Positions 51,280 through 60,889 of a stretch of 64,000 nucleotides of DNA are shown piece by piece. The stretch is taken from contig NZ_JOEI01000018.1 in the NCBI RefSeq assembly GCF_000718095.1, positions 248,001-312,000 of the forward strand. The letters run 5' to 3'. Both the position numbers and the translations under genes were made by a program. Each line of letters starts with the position of its first letter. Positions within the stretch are counted from its first letter, which is position 1. Source of the DNA: Streptomyces scopuliridis RB72 (GTDB taxonomy: Bacteria; Actinomycetota; Actinomycetes; Streptomycetales; Streptomycetaceae). Under the pieces are notes generated by a model. The model saw nothing but the letters and a program-made list of their open reading frames with translations, searched no databases and had not been told where the DNA came from.

Positions 51280-52026
51280 ATGGCGGTGTTCGTCGCGCTC
51301 GGCGCGTTCCTCATGACGCTGTTCGGCGGCTGGACGGCGCAGCGCGTCACCGACCGCCGCCATCTCGTGCTGGGCCTGGCCGGGGGGCTGATGCTCGGCG
51401 TGGTCGGACTGGATCTGCTGCCCGAGGCGATGCACGCCGCGGGCAGCGAGATCCTGGGAGTGCCCCAGGCACTGCTGCTGTTCGTCGGCGGCTTTCTCGT
51501 AGCCCATCTGGTGGAACGTTTGCTCGCCGTCCGCCGCGCGTCCCACGGCGGCGACCCGCACGGCCCGGGCCACCCGGCCGGCGAGCGGGTGCCCCAGGTG
51601 GGGCTGACGGCCGCGGCGGCCATGGTCGGCCACAGCCTGATGGACGGCATCGCGCTCGGCGCGGCCTTCCAGGTCGGCGGCGGCATGGGCACCGCCGTCG
51701 CCCTCGCCGTCATCGCCCATGACTTCGCCGACGGCTTCAACACGTACACGATCACCAGCCTGTACGGGAACGACCGGCGCAGGGCGGTCACGATGCTGGT
51801 CGCGGACGCGATCGCGCCGGTGCTCGGCGCCGCGTCCACCCTGCTGTTCACCCTCCCGGCCGAAGCGCTCGGCAGCTACCTCGGCTTCTTCGGCGGCGTC
51901 CTGCTCTATCTCGCCGCCGCCGAGATCCTGCCCGAGGCGCACCACGACCACCCGGCGCGCTCCACGCTGCTGTGCACGGTCCTCGGCGTGGGCTTCATCT
52001 GGGTGGTGGTCGGCGTCGCCGACTGA
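51280..52026 (+). CDS. ZIP family metal transporter
   Basis: Membrane protein of 248 aa of the ZIP (SLC39) family with about eight helices. The metal site is formed by MVGHSLMDGIALGAAF and IAHDFADGFNTYTI in the two central helices, and a His-rich loop (HGGDPHGPGHP) lies between helices. AGGGG precedes ATG 51280. Zinc is the usual substrate; placement amid cobalamin genes raises the possibility of cobalt. It is convergent with cobB. Confidence 0.88.
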   Translation: MAVFVALGAFLMTLFGGWTAQRVTDRRHLVLGLAGGLMLGVVGLDLLPEAMHAAGSEILGVPQALLLFVGGFLVAHLVERLLAVRRASHGGDPHGPGHPAGERVPQVGLTAAAAMVGHSLMDGIALGAAFQVGGGMGTAVALAVIAHDFADGFNTYTITSLYGNDRRRAVTMLVADAIAPVLGAASTLLFTLPAEALGSYLGFFGGVLLYLAAAEILPEAHHDHPARSTLLCTVLGVGFIWVVVGVAD

Positions 52027-52058
52027 GCCGCGGCGCGCGTTCCCCCGGGGCCCGTCCG

Positions 52059-53486
52059 TCACGTCGTACATCGCTCCACGAGACATCTCTCCACGAACCG
52101 CCGCGCCAGCTCCGGCGCCGCCGCCCAGTGCGTATGCAGATAGCTCGCGTGCACGCCCTGCTGGACGAACCCCTCCACCCGGCGCTCCGGGTGCACCACC
52201 CCCCACGCCGGAGCCGCCCCGGCGCCCGGCTCCAGCACCGTCCGGTGGAACTCATGCCCCCGTACGCGCGTACCGGCCCGCGCCAGCGCGCTGTCGCCGA
52301 CCGCCACCGCCTCCCGGTAGCCCAGCGTCAGCCGCCCCGACATCCGCGCGTCGGCCGCCAGCACCCCGCACATCGGCGCCCCGTCCAGGGAGCGCGCCAG
52401 ATACAGCAGCCCGGCGCACTCCGCGGCCACCGGAGCGCCGGAGTGCGCCAGCTCCGCCACGGCCTTGCGCAGCGGCTCATTGGCGGACAGCTCCGGCGCG
52501 TACACCTCGGGGAAGCCGCCGCCGATCACCAGACCCCGGGTGCCTTCCGGGAGTTCCTCGTCACGCAGCGGATCGAACGGGACGACATCCGCGCCCGCGG
52601 CCGTCAGCAGCTCGGTGTGCTCCGCGTACGAGAAGGTGAAGGCGGACCCGCCGGCCACCGCGACCACCGGCCGGCCGGCGCCCGCCACGGGGGCTACCGG
52701 CTCGACCGCCGGCTCCCACGGCGTCACATCGAGCGCCGGCGCACTGCGCGCGAGCGCCAGCAGCGCCTCCAGATCGCACCCCGCCCGCACCCGCGCGGCC
52801 AGCTCCCGCATCGAGCCGACCGCCTCCGCGCGCCGCTCCGCGACCGGCACCAGACCCAGATGGCGCGAGGGAGCGGTGACCCCGTCGGCGCGCCGCAGCA
52901 CCCCCATGACCGGTACGCCCGACTCGTCCAGCGCGTCGCGCAGCAGCCGTTCATGCCGGTCGGTGGCGACCTTGTTGAGGATCACCCCGCCGATCCGTAC
53001 CTCCGGATCCCAGGAGGCGAAGCCATGCACCAGCGCCGCCACCGAACGCGACTGCGACGAGGCGTCCACCACCAGGACCACCGGCGCGCGCAGCAGCTTC
53101 GACACCTGTGCGGTGGAGGCCAGTTCGCCCTGGCCCGAGGCGCCGTCGTAGAGCCCCATCACGCCCTCGACGACCGCCAGGTCACAGCCCGCGGCGCCAT
53201 GCGCGAACAGTGGCCCGATCAGACCGGGACCGCACATGTACGCGTCGAGATTGCGGCCGGGCCGGACGCGGTCGGCCGATCCCGCCGCGCCGGCCGCTCC
53301 GGAGGCGCCGGACGCCCCCGGCGACACGGCCAGCGCGTGATACCCCGGATCGATGTAGTCGGGCCCGACCTTGTGCGGGGACACGGCCAGACCGCGTTCC
53401 GAGAAGGCCGCCATCAGCCCCGTCGCGACCGTGGTCTTGCCGCTCCCGGAGGCGGGGGCGGCGATGACCAGCCGCGGGACGTTCAC
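52059..53486 (-). CDS. cobB: cobyrinate a,c-diamide synthase
   Basis: ATP- and glutamine-dependent amidotransferase of 475 aa (CobB/CbiA type), amidating the a and c carboxylates of (hydrogeno)byrinate. The P-loop is APASGSGKTT at the N terminus. The glutaminase domain has Cys in AAECAGLLYL and His in SYLHTHW. A Gly/Ala/Ser-rich insert (near residue 60) is not usual. GTG 53486 overlaps the cobO stop (GTGA). Confidence 0.94.
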   Translation of the reverse strand: MNVPRLVIAAPASGSGKTTVATGLMAAFSERGLAVSPHKVGPDYIDPGYHALAVSPGASGASGAAGAAGSADRVRPGRNLDAYMCGPGLIGPLFAHGAAGCDLAVVEGVMGLYDGASGQGELASTAQVSKLLRAPVVLVVDASSQSRSVAALVHGFASWDPEVRIGGVILNKVATDRHERLLRDALDESGVPVMGVLRRADGVTAPSRHLGLVPVAERRAEAVGSMRELAARVRAGCDLEALLALARSAPALDVTPWEPAVEPVAPVAGAGRPVVAVAGGSAFTFSYAEHTELLTAAGADVVPFDPLRDEELPEGTRGLVIGGGFPEVYAPELSANEPLRKAVAELAHSGAPVAAECAGLLYLARSLDGAPMCGVLAADARMSGRLTLGYREAVAVGDSALARAGTRVRGHEFHRTVLEPGAGAAPAWGVVHPERRVEGFVQQGVHASYLHTHWAAAPELARRFVERCLVERCTT

Positions 53487-54082
53487 CACTCGATACCCCT
53501 CTGGCCCTTCTGGCCCGCGTCCATCGGATGCTTGACTTTTGTCATCTCCGTCACGAGATCCGCGAAGTCCAGCAGCTTCTCCGGGGCGTTGCGCCCGGTG
53601 ATCACCACATGCTGGGTGCCGGGACGCTCCCGCAGCACCTCGATCACCTCGTCGGTGTCCACCCACCCCCAGTGCAGCGGATAGGCGAACTCGTCCAGCA
53701 CGTACAGCTTGTGCGTCTCGGCCGCCAGATCGCGCTTGACCTGCTCCCAGCCCTCGCGCGCCGCCTCCTCGTTGGAGTACTGCGCGTCGCGCTGCACCCA
53801 GGACCAGCCCTCGCCCATCTTGTGCCAGGCGACCGGACCGCCCTCGCCGCTCGCCCCCAGCACCTTCAGCGCCCGCTCCTCGCCGACCTTCCACTTCGCT
53901 GATTTCACGAACTGGAACACCCCGACCGGCCACCCCTGCGTCCAGGCGCGCAGCGCGAGCCCGAACGCCGCCGTCGACTTGCCCTTGCCGGTGCCCGTGT
54001 GGACGAGGACGAGCGGACGGTTGCGGCGCTGGCGGGTGGTGAGCCCGTCGTCCGGTACGGATTCCGGCTGTCCCTGTGGCAT
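53483..54082 (-). CDS. cobO: cob(I)yrinic acid a,c-diamide adenosyltransferase
   Basis: CobO/BtuR-type adenosyltransferase of 199 aa that adds the Co-beta 5'-deoxyadenosyl group. The P-loop variant HTGTGKGKSTAAFG is diagnostic, with VGVFQFVKSAKWKVGEE and YVLDEFAYPLHWGWVD. Its start overlaps the chelatase stop (TAATG). Confidence 0.96.
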   Translation of the reverse strand: MPQGQPESVPDDGLTTRQRRNRPLVLVHTGTGKGKSTAAFGLALRAWTQGWPVGVFQFVKSAKWKVGEERALKVLGASGEGGPVAWHKMGEGWSWVQRDAQYSNEEAAREGWEQVKRDLAAETHKLYVLDEFAYPLHWGWVDTDEVIEVLRERPGTQHVVITGRNAPEKLLDFADLVTEMTKVKHPMDAGQKGQRGIEW

Positions 54083-56178
54083 TAAGCGGCCCTCCTGGGT
54101 CGTCCGTTGTGTGCCCGGTCCTGCTGTACATCCCGCTGTACGTCCCTGACCAGGCCGGCGATGCTGTCCGCGCGCAGTTCGTCGAGCGTGATGGCCGTGC
54201 CCTCCAGATCCGCCGCGAGCGACGCGGCCAGACCGAGCCGTACCGGACCCGACTCGCAGTCCACGACCACCGAGGCCGTCCCCTCCGAGGCGTGCAGCCG
54301 CGCCGCGCGCGCCGCCAGTGCCACCGGGTCCGCGCCGCCCGCCGTCCGTGCGCCGGTCGCCCGGCCGTCCGTCACCACGAGCAGCAGCGGACGCCGCGCC
54401 GGGTCCCGCATCCGCTCCACCCGCAGTACGTCATGCGCCTTGAGCAGCCCGGCGGCGAGCGGCGTACGCCCGCCCGTCGGCAGCGACTCCAGCCGGGCAG
54501 CCGCCGCGTCCACGGACGAGGTGGGCGGCAGCGCCACCTCCGCCTCCTTGCCCCGGAAGGTGATCAGTCCGACCTTGTCGCGCCGCTGGTACGCGTCCAG
54601 CAGCAGCGAGAGCACCGCCCCCTTCACCGCGCTCATCCGCCGCCTGGCCGCCATCGAACCGGACGCGTCGACCACGAACAGCACGAGGTTCCCCTCGCGC
54701 CCCTCCCGGGTCGCCTGCCGCAGATCGTCCTTGCGCACCACCAGACCGGGACCGCTGCGGCCCCGCGCCCGCTGGTGCGGCGCCGCCGCCTGTACGGTCG
54801 CCGCCAGATGCAGCTTGGTGAGCGCGCCCCTGGGCTGCCGGGACCCGGTCGTCCTGCCGTGCTCGGTACGGGCCCGGGAGCGCCGCCCGGCCGCCCCCTC
54901 GCCCAGACCCGGCACGCTCAGCGTCTTCGTACGGAACGGCTCGGCGGCCCGTACGGCGGACTGCTCACCGGCGCCGCCGCGCCGCGGCTGTCCCTGGGGC
55001 TCGGGCTCCGCTTCCACGGGCGTGTCGTCCTGACCGGACCCGGACTCGGGCGGCGTGTCGGGGCCCTCGGACCCTTCGGATCCCTCCGGACCGGACTGCG
55101 GCGGGATGCCACCGCCACCGCCGGGCCCGTCCGGACCCGGGTCGTCGTCCCCGCCGTCGCCGTCCTCGCCCTTGAACTCGTCCAGCGTGTCGTCGAGCTT
55201 GTCCTCGTCGAGCCCCGGCGCGTCGAAGGGGTTACGGCGCCGCCGGTGCGGCAGCGCGAGCAGCGCGGCCTGCCGTACGTCCTCGGCGAGCACGTCCGTA
55301 CGCCCCGCCCACGCGGCCAGCGCGGTCGCGGTCCGCGCCATCACGATGTCCGCCCGCATCCCGTCCACCTCGAACGCGGCGCAGGTCGCGGCGATCCGGA
55401 GCAGCGCCGCGTCCCCGAGCCGCACCTCGGGCAGCAGCGCCCGCGCGGCGACGATCCGGGCCCGCAGCGCGGTCTCCTCCTCGGCCCAGCGCGCCGCGAA
55501 CCCGGCCGGCTCGTCGTCGTACGCCAGCCGCCGCCGTACGACCTCCACCCGCTGCTCCGGCTCGCGCGAGGCCGCGACCTCCACGGTCAGCCCGAAGCGG
55601 TCCAGCAACTGCGGCCGCAGCTCGCCCTCCTCGGGATTCATCGTCCCGACGAGCAGGAAGCGCGCCGCGTGCCGTACGGAGACGCCCTCGCGCTCGACGT
55701 ACGAGGCACCCATGGCGGCGGCGTCCAGCAGCAGGTCGACCAGGTGGTCATGGAGGAGGTTGACCTCGTCGACGTAGAGCACCCCTCGGTGCGCGTCGGC
55801 GAGCAGGCCGGGCTCGAAGGCCTTCACGCCCTCGGACAGCGCCCGTTCGATGTCCAGCGCGCCGACGAGCCGGTCCTCCGAGGCGCCCACGGGCAGCTCG
55901 ACCATCCGGGCGGGCCGGGACGTACCGGGCGCCGTCTCGTGCGGCCCGTCCGGGCACCGCGGATCGGGCGCGGCGGGATCGCAGCTGAACCGGCACCCGG
56001 CGACGACCGGCACCTCCGGCAGGAGCGCCGAAAGGGCGCGTACGGCCGTGGACTTGGCGGTGCCCTTCTCACCCCGGACGAGAACACCGCCCACGGCGGG
56101 GCTCACCGCGTTGAGCAACAGGGCGAGCCGCAGATCGTCCATTCCCACCACGGCGGTGAACGGAAAAGGGGTGCTCAT
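54082..56178 (-). CDS. cobaltochelatase subunit, fused ChlI-ChlD type
   Basis: Predicted 698-aa protein with an N-terminal AAA+ domain (Walker A GEKGTAKST, Walker B VLYVDEVNLL) and an acidic Pro/Gly-rich linker (about residues 340-400). A C-terminal von Willebrand A domain follows, with MIDAS DASGSM and the Thr in TGGRTPLAAG. It serves as the ATPase/integrin subunits that drive CobN in aerobic cobalt insertion. CobN itself is not in the window. AAGGAG precedes ATG 56178. Confidence 0.92.
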   Translation of the reverse strand: MSTPFPFTAVVGMDDLRLALLLNAVSPAVGGVLVRGEKGTAKSTAVRALSALLPEVPVVAGCRFSCDPAAPDPRCPDGPHETAPGTSRPARMVELPVGASEDRLVGALDIERALSEGVKAFEPGLLADAHRGVLYVDEVNLLHDHLVDLLLDAAAMGASYVEREGVSVRHAARFLLVGTMNPEEGELRPQLLDRFGLTVEVAASREPEQRVEVVRRRLAYDDEPAGFAARWAEEETALRARIVAARALLPEVRLGDAALLRIAATCAAFEVDGMRADIVMARTATALAAWAGRTDVLAEDVRQAALLALPHRRRRNPFDAPGLDEDKLDDTLDEFKGEDGDGGDDDPGPDGPGGGGGIPPQSGPEGSEGSEGPDTPPESGSGQDDTPVEAEPEPQGQPRRGGAGEQSAVRAAEPFRTKTLSVPGLGEGAAGRRSRARTEHGRTTGSRQPRGALTKLHLAATVQAAAPHQRARGRSGPGLVVRKDDLRQATREGREGNLVLFVVDASGSMAARRRMSAVKGAVLSLLLDAYQRRDKVGLITFRGKEAEVALPPTSSVDAAAARLESLPTGGRTPLAAGLLKAHDVLRVERMRDPARRPLLLVVTDGRATGARTAGGADPVALAARAARLHASEGTASVVVDCESGPVRLGLAASLAADLEGTAITLDELRADSIAGLVRDVQRDVQQDRAHNGRPRRAA

Positions 56179-56206
56179 ATGCTGATCGCTCCTTCGAAGA
56201 TGGTCG

Positions 56207-57790
56207 TCATGGCGCTCCCGGCGGAATGAAGGGCAGCCCCACGGGCGCCCCCTCCTCGATCAGGCGCATCAGCGCGTCCGTGTCGGCGTGCTCCTCGATG
56301 AGGTCACCGAGCAGGTCGAGCTGTTCCTCCCGCAACGCGCCGAAGCTCGTGCCGGGCGCGGGGACGAAACGCCGGCCCGCGGTCCGCGCCACCTCCGTCA
56401 GGAACCGCCGCCGGAACGCGTCGCTCTCCAGCGCCCCGTGCCAGTGCGTGCCCGTGACGGCCCCCACGCGGCAGCCGTCCAGCGCCCGCCCGTCGGCGTC
56501 GGAGACAAACGCGTCGCCCCCTCGTACCTCGGCGACACCGTGATGGATCTCGTACCCCTCCACCGCCTCACCGAGGGCCAGGCCCACCGGTCTGGCCAGG
56601 GTCTTCTCACGGGCGAACCGCACGCGTACGGGCAGCAGTCCGAGGCCGGGCACCGCGCCCGCCCTGGACTCCACCTCGTCGTCGATGTGCTCGCCCAGGA
56701 GCTGGTAGCCGCCGCAGATCCCCAGCACGGGGCGCCCCTCGGCGGCCCGCCGGGCGAGCGCGTCGGCGAGCCCGCGCTCGCGCAGCCACGCCAGCGCCTT
56801 GACCGTGCCGCGGGTGCCGGGCACCACCACGAGATCGGCGTCGGCCAGCTCCTCGGGCCGGTCCACGAACCGCACGACGACCCCCGGCTCCGCCGCCAGC
56901 GCGTCCACATCGGTGAAGTTGGACATCAGCGGTACGGCGCAGACCGCGACCCGCAGCACGTCCTCGCCGTACGGGGGAGCCGCCGGCGACTCACGGACGG
57001 CACCGCGCACCGACACGCGCAGCCCGTCCTCCTCGTCGATGCCCAGACCGTGCCGGAACGGCAGTACGCCGAGCGTGGACCGTCCCGTGAGCCCGCGGAG
57101 CATCTCAAGACCCGGCTCCAGCAGCGAGACATCGCCCCGGAACTTGTTGACCAGATAGCCCGCGATCAGCTCCTGGTCCTCGGGGGACAGCAGCGCGGTC
57201 GTCCCGAAGAACGAGGCGAAGACGCCGCCGCGGTCGATGTCCCCGACCACCACCACCGGGAGCCGCGCGGCCCGCGCGATGCCCATGTTCACGATGTCGG
57301 TACGGCGGAGGTTGATCTCGGCGGGGCTGCCGGCCCCCTCGCAGATCACGGCGTCGTATGTGCCGCGCAGCTGCTCCAGACACTCCAGGACCGGCCCGAG
57401 CAGGGACTGCTGCCGCCCCCCGTGCAGCGTCTTCCCGGGGGACGCACCCCCAGACCCCCCGAAGAAACCCCTGGCACTCATCTCGCCCACGGGCCGCCCC
57501 ATCAGCACCACTTGGCTGCTGCGGTCACCGCCCGGCTTCAGCAGGACCGGGTTCATCAGCGCCGTCGGCTCGACCCGGGCCGCCTGGGCCTGCATCGCCT
57601 GGGCCCGGCCGATCTCCGCGCCCTCGCGCGTCACGAACGAGTTCAGCGACATGTTCTGTCCCTTGAAGGGCGCGACCTTCACCCCACGGCGCACCAGCCA
57701 GCGGCAGATCCCCGCCGTGACCACGCTCTTGCCCGCGTCGGAGGTCGTGCCCGCTATCAGCAGCCCCCCGCCGCGCCCGCCCCGGCTCAT
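56207..57790 (-). CDS. cobQ: cobyric acid synthase
   Basis: Glutamine amidotransferase of 527 aa (CobQ/CbiP) amidating carboxylates b, d, e and g. It has the P-loop [18 protein letters not shown], the [13 protein letters not shown] block, glutaminase Cys in [10 protein letters not shown] and His in GTHWHG. An insert of about 12 residues ([14 protein letters not shown]) interrupts the region before [12 protein letters not shown]; its DNA (57434-57460) is a G/C hairpin of the intergenic-repeat type. Its start overlaps the cobD stop (ATGA). Confidence 0.95.
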   Translation of the reverse strand: MSRGGRGGGLLIAGTTSDAGKSVVTAGICRWLVRRGVKVAPFKGQNMSLNSFVTREGAEIGRAQAMQAQAARVEPTALMNPVLLKPGGDRSSQVVLMGRPVGEMSARGFFGGSGGASPGKTLHGGRQQSLLGPVLECLEQLRGTYDAVICEGAGSPAEINLRRTDIVNMGIARAARLPVVVVGDIDRGGVFASFFGTTALLSPEDQELIAGYLVNKFRGDVSLLEPGLEMLRGLTGRSTLGVLPFRHGLGIDEEDGLRVSVRGAVRESPAAPPYGEDVLRVAVCAVPLMSNFTDVDALAAEPGVVVRFVDRPEELADADLVVVPGTRGTVKALAWLRERGLADALARRAAEGRPVLGICGGYQLLGEHIDDEVESRAGAVPGLGLLPVRVRFAREKTLARPVGLALGEAVEGYEIHHGVAEVRGGDAFVSDADGRALDGCRVGAVTGTHWHGALESDAFRRRFLTEVARTAGRRFVPAPGTSFGALREEQLDLLGDLIEEHADTDALMRLIEEGAPVGLPFIPPGAP

Positions 57791-58815
57791 CCGCGTCCCC
57801 TTCTCGAAGCCCCACGGCGTATCGCGCGGCGCGCGAAGCCGTATCCGAAACGGCCCGCCACACAGACCGCGAGCGCGGCCCCGGTCACCCGGCGCGACAG
57901 CCGCACGGCCCGCTCGATGTCCCCGACCTCGACCGACCGCCCCTCGCCGTTCAGTACGGGCCGGTGCTCCACCCGTCCGCCGTACGCGAGCGTCCCGCCC
58001 AGCCGTACGCCCAGCGCGCCGGCGAACGACGCCTCCACCGGGCCCGCGTTGGGGCTCGGATGCTTACGGGCGTCCCGCCGTACCGCCCGCAGGGCCGCGC
58101 GCGGCTCGCCGCCGACCCCGCCGGCCAGCGCACCGGCGAGTACGGCGGTCAGCCGGGCGCCCGGCCATCCCGCGACATCGTCGAGCCGGGCCGAGGCCCA
58201 GCCGAACCGGCGGTACCGGGGCGAGAGATGACCCACCATCGCGTCCAGCGTGTTCACGGCGCGGAACCCGGCGAGCCCCGGCACCCCCGCCACCGCCCCC
58301 CACACCAGCGCGCCCACGACCGCGTCGGAGGTGTTCTCGGCGACCGACTCCACGACGGCCCGCGCGATCTGCTGTCCGTCCAGCGCCTGCGGGTCACGGC
58401 CGCACAGATGCGGCAGCCGCTCCCTGGCCCGTTCGATGTCCCCGGCGGCGAGCGCCGCGCCGATGGCCCCTGCCTCCCGCCCCAGTGACGTGCCGCCGAC
58501 CACGGCCCAGGTGGCGGCGGCGGTCAGCGTCACGGAGGCGGTGCGACGGTCCCGTACACCCCGGGCCGCCAGCGCCGCGAGCCCGACGGCTCCTCCGGCG
58601 CACACGGCGGTGTGCAGTGCGCCCCAGCCCCGGTGGTCACGCCAGAGCGTCCGCTCGACGGCCGTCGCCGCCCGGCCGAACGCCGCGACGGGATGGCCCC
58701 GGCGCGGATCGCCGAACAGCAGGTCGCCCAGGAGGCCCACGGCGGCGCCGTAGGCGAAAACACGCTCGGCGGCCGGACCCCGGCCGCGCACGACGGCCGA
58801 ACGGCGGCCAGGCAT
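57787..58815 (-). CDS. cobD: adenosylcobinamide-phosphate synthase
   Basis: Membrane protein of 342 aa (CobD/CbiB) that attaches the aminopropanol phosphate arm to adenosylcobyric acid. [19 protein letters not shown] near the N terminus, [18 protein letters not shown] and [20 protein letters not shown] are signatures. It is the first gene of the riboswitch-controlled cobD-cobQ-chlID-cobO-cobB operon. Confidence 0.95.
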   Translation of the reverse strand: MPGRRSAVVRGRGPAAERVFAYGAAVGLLGDLLFGDPRRGHPVAAFGRAATAVERTLWRDHRGWGALHTAVCAGGAVGLAALAARGVRDRRTASVTLTAAATWAVVGGTSLGREAGAIGAALAAGDIERARERLPHLCGRDPQALDGQQIARAVVESVAENTSDAVVGALVWGAVAGVPGLAGFRAVNTLDAMVGHLSPRYRRFGWASARLDDVAGWPGARLTAVLAGALAGGVGGEPRAALRAVRRDARKHPSPNAGPVEASFAGALGVRLGGTLAYGGRVEHRPVLNGEGRSVEVGDIERAVRLSRRVTGAALAVCVAGRFGYGFARRAIRRGASRRGRG

Positions 58816-58975
58816 GGCGAAATGTCCTCACTCAGGGTCCGCGCCCCGGCTCGACGTGATGCGGCGGCGAGAGTTCCTGGCTCCTGGAGACGGGGCTCGC
58901 AGTGACAGTGGCGGGACCGCGCCGGATTCGCACCGGCTTCCTCTTCTGCCGTCGTAAATGGCCCCGGAAGTCCAC
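58816..58975 (-). promoter_or_regulatory. cobalamin (B12) riboswitch
   Basis: On the minus strand GGAAGCCGGTGCGAATCCGG (58941-58922) is the conserved core, followed by CGCGGTCCCGCCACTG containing the B12-box GCCACTG (58912-58906) and downstream stems up to the cobD start. Adenosylcobalamin binding should switch off the operon, probably by masking the GAGGAC ribosome site. Confidence 0.92.
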
Positions 58976-59052
58976 CACGCAGCGCGAACACCCGTCAACT
59001 CATCCCTGACCAGCGACGGGACAGTGTGCCGAGCCCCACACGGCACGCCCGC

Positions 59053-59088
59053 CCCGCGGACACCGAAGAACCCGCGGACACCGAAGAA
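59053..59088. repeat. 18-bp perfect tandem repeat
   Basis: CCCGCGGACACCGAAGAA occurs twice back to back between the riboswitch and the Pit operon terminator. Confidence 0.9.
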
Positions 59089-59090
59089 CC

Positions 59091-59121
59091 GGCCCCGGCG
59101 CGTGACGGACGCGCCGGGGCC
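59091..59121 (-). terminator. terminator of the Pit operon
   Basis: A perfect 13-bp stem (GGCCCCGGCGCGT 59091-59103 with 59109-59121) and a 5-nt loop, about 50 nt past the small membrane protein stop. Confidence 0.7.
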
Positions 59122-59170
59122 GGCCCGGGTCGAGGTATTCCGGTCGTTCCGGTCGTTTCCCGTCGCCCGG

Positions 59171-59398
59171 TCAGGCGACGATCAGATAGATCCCGTACGC
59201 GACGGCCGCCACGCAGAGCGCGAAGCAGGTGTACGCGCCGACGCGCGCCAGCGCCACGGAGCCGGTCGCGCCCTGCGCGCTCGCCGACTCCTGCTTGGCG
59301 AGGCCCACGATGCCGAGGGTGAACAGGCCCACGAGAGCGACGGTGGCCACGAGGCTGACCCCGAAGACGGAACCGAGTGCTGCCCAGTCGATGTTCAT
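59171..59398 (-). CDS. small membrane protein linked to Pit
   Basis: Predicted 75-aa protein with two helices (about residues 10-34 and 49-74) and a short loop (KQESASAQGATG). It follows the Pit gene by 31 nt on the same strand, an arrangement I recall from other Streptomyces, so it may be an accessory of the phosphate transporter. No motif gives a function. Confidence 0.78.
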   Translation of the reverse strand: MNIDWAALGSVFGVSLVATVALVGLFTLGIVGLAKQESASAQGATGSVALARVGAYTCFALCVAAVAYGIYLIVA

Positions 59399-59429
59399 GC
59401 GGTTTCTCTTCCTTGCGCCGTGGTGGTCG

Positions 59430-60713
59430 TTACACCGTGGCGGTTCGCGCGGGCTCGCCCGCGGGGTCCGTGGGGCCCGGGGCCGGGATGGTGGTCGACA
59501 GTTCCTGCGCGGCACCGGCCGTGGGCGGCGGGGTGACGGCCGCGATGGCGGTGGTGACGACGCCCGCCGGCTCGCCGGTCCCGGCGCCTTCCGTCATGCC
59601 GTCGGCCGCGGCCTCGTTCTCGTTCACATTGGTGTGGTCGACCGGACGGCGGCGCGAGGCGAGCCAGATCGCCCCGGAGATCGCGACCAGCAGGACGGCG
59701 ACGACCGCGATGCCCCAAGTGCCCTGGCCGGTCAGGAACTCGGCCCCGGCGGCGACCAGGCCCGCGGCGGGCAGGGTCAGCCCCCAGGCGATGAACATCC
59801 GGCTGGCGGTCGACCAGCGGACCACACCGCCCTTGCGGCCGAGGCCCGCGCCCATCACGGCGCCGGAGCAGGACTGGGTGGTGGAGAGCGAGAAGCCCAG
59901 GTGCGAGGAGGCCAGGATGACGGTCGCGGCGCTGGTCTGGGCGGCGAAGCCCTGCTGCGGACGGAGATCGGTGAGGCCGGTGCCCATGGTGCGGATGATG
60001 CGCCAGCCGCCGAGATACGTACCGAGCGCGATCGCCATTCCGGCCGAGACGATGACCCACATCGGGGGGTTGGAGCCGGGGGCGAGGACGCCGCCGGTGA
60101 CCAGCGCGAGGGTGATGACGCCCATGGTCTTCTGCGCGTCGTTGGTGCCGTGGGCGAGGGAGACGAGTCCGGCGGAGGCGATCTGCCCGGCGCGGTAGCC
60201 CTTGGCGGTCGCCTTGTCGTCCGTACGGCGGCCGATGCGGTACGTCAGCCTCGTCGCGAGCAGCGCCGCGAGACCGGCGACGACCGGCGCGGCGAGCGCC
60301 GGGATCAGCACCTTCGTGATGACGACGCCGCCGTTGACCCCGGAGGTGCCGACCGACATCAGGGTGGCGCCGATCAGGCCGCCGAAGAGTGCGTGGGAGG
60401 AGCTCGACGGAAGGCCGAGCAGCCAGGTGAAGAGATTCCACAGGATGGCGCCGACGAGCGCCGCGAAGATCACTTCGGTTCTGATGCCCTGTTCGTTGAT
60501 GAGTCCGCCGGAGATCGTCTTGGCGACCTCCACGGACAGGAACGCGCCGACGAGATTCAGGACGGCGGACATGCCCACCGCGACCTTGGGCTTGAGAGCG
60601 CCGGTCGAGATGGTCGTCGCCATCGCGTTCGCGGTGTCGTGGAAACCGTTCGTGAAATCGAACACGAGAGCCGTCACGATCACGATCGCGAGCAGCAGCG
60701 TGATGTGTTCCAT
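59430..60713 (-). CDS. pit: low-affinity inorganic phosphate transporter (Pit family)
   Basis: Pit-family metal-phosphate/proton symporter of 427 aa. The duplicated signature is clear: FDFTNGFHDTANAMATTIST near the N terminus and SLAHGTNDAQKTMGVI in the second half, plus LGLPSSSSHAL and LSTTQSCSGAVMGAG. The C-terminal 75 residues are a low-complexity tail. PHO-box repeats lie just upstream, so PhoP control is likely. Confidence 0.94.
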   Translation of the reverse strand: MEHITLLLAIVIVTALVFDFTNGFHDTANAMATTISTGALKPKVAVGMSAVLNLVGAFLSVEVAKTISGGLINEQGIRTEVIFAALVGAILWNLFTWLLGLPSSSSHALFGGLIGATLMSVGTSGVNGGVVITKVLIPALAAPVVAGLAALLATRLTYRIGRRTDDKATAKGYRAGQIASAGLVSLAHGTNDAQKTMGVITLALVTGGVLAPGSNPPMWVIVSAGMAIALGTYLGGWRIIRTMGTGLTDLRPQQGFAAQTSAATVILASSHLGFSLSTTQSCSGAVMGAGLGRKGGVVRWSTASRMFIAWGLTLPAAGLVAAGAEFLTGQGTWGIAVVAVLLVAISGAIWLASRRRPVDHTNVNENEAAADGMTEGAGTGEPAGVVTTAIAAVTPPPTAGAAQELSTTIPAPGPTDPAGEPARTATV

Positions 60714-60753
60714 TGACCCAGGACCCAGGCAATCTTTTGACGTCGGTGGCCTC

Positions 60754-60790
60754 GGTGAACGTAAGGAGTCAGGGTGAACGGAAGGTGAAC
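60754..60790 (-). promoter_or_regulatory. PHO box (PhoP binding repeats)
   Basis: On the minus strand GTTCACC occurs three times (60790-60784, 60779-60773, 60760-60754). The first two are spaced exactly 11 bp, the PhoP direct-repeat period; the third is 19 bp on. They lie 41-77 bp before the pit start and could also affect the divergent aldolase gene. Confidence 0.85.
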
Positions 60791-60889
60791 TGGGCTCGTC
60801 TTTGCGGTGTCCCCATGTGTGGAGAAATCGACCGCCTGTTCCGTGGGAGTGCCCTGGGCGCTGTCGCTCCCGCCTGACAGGATTCTCTT

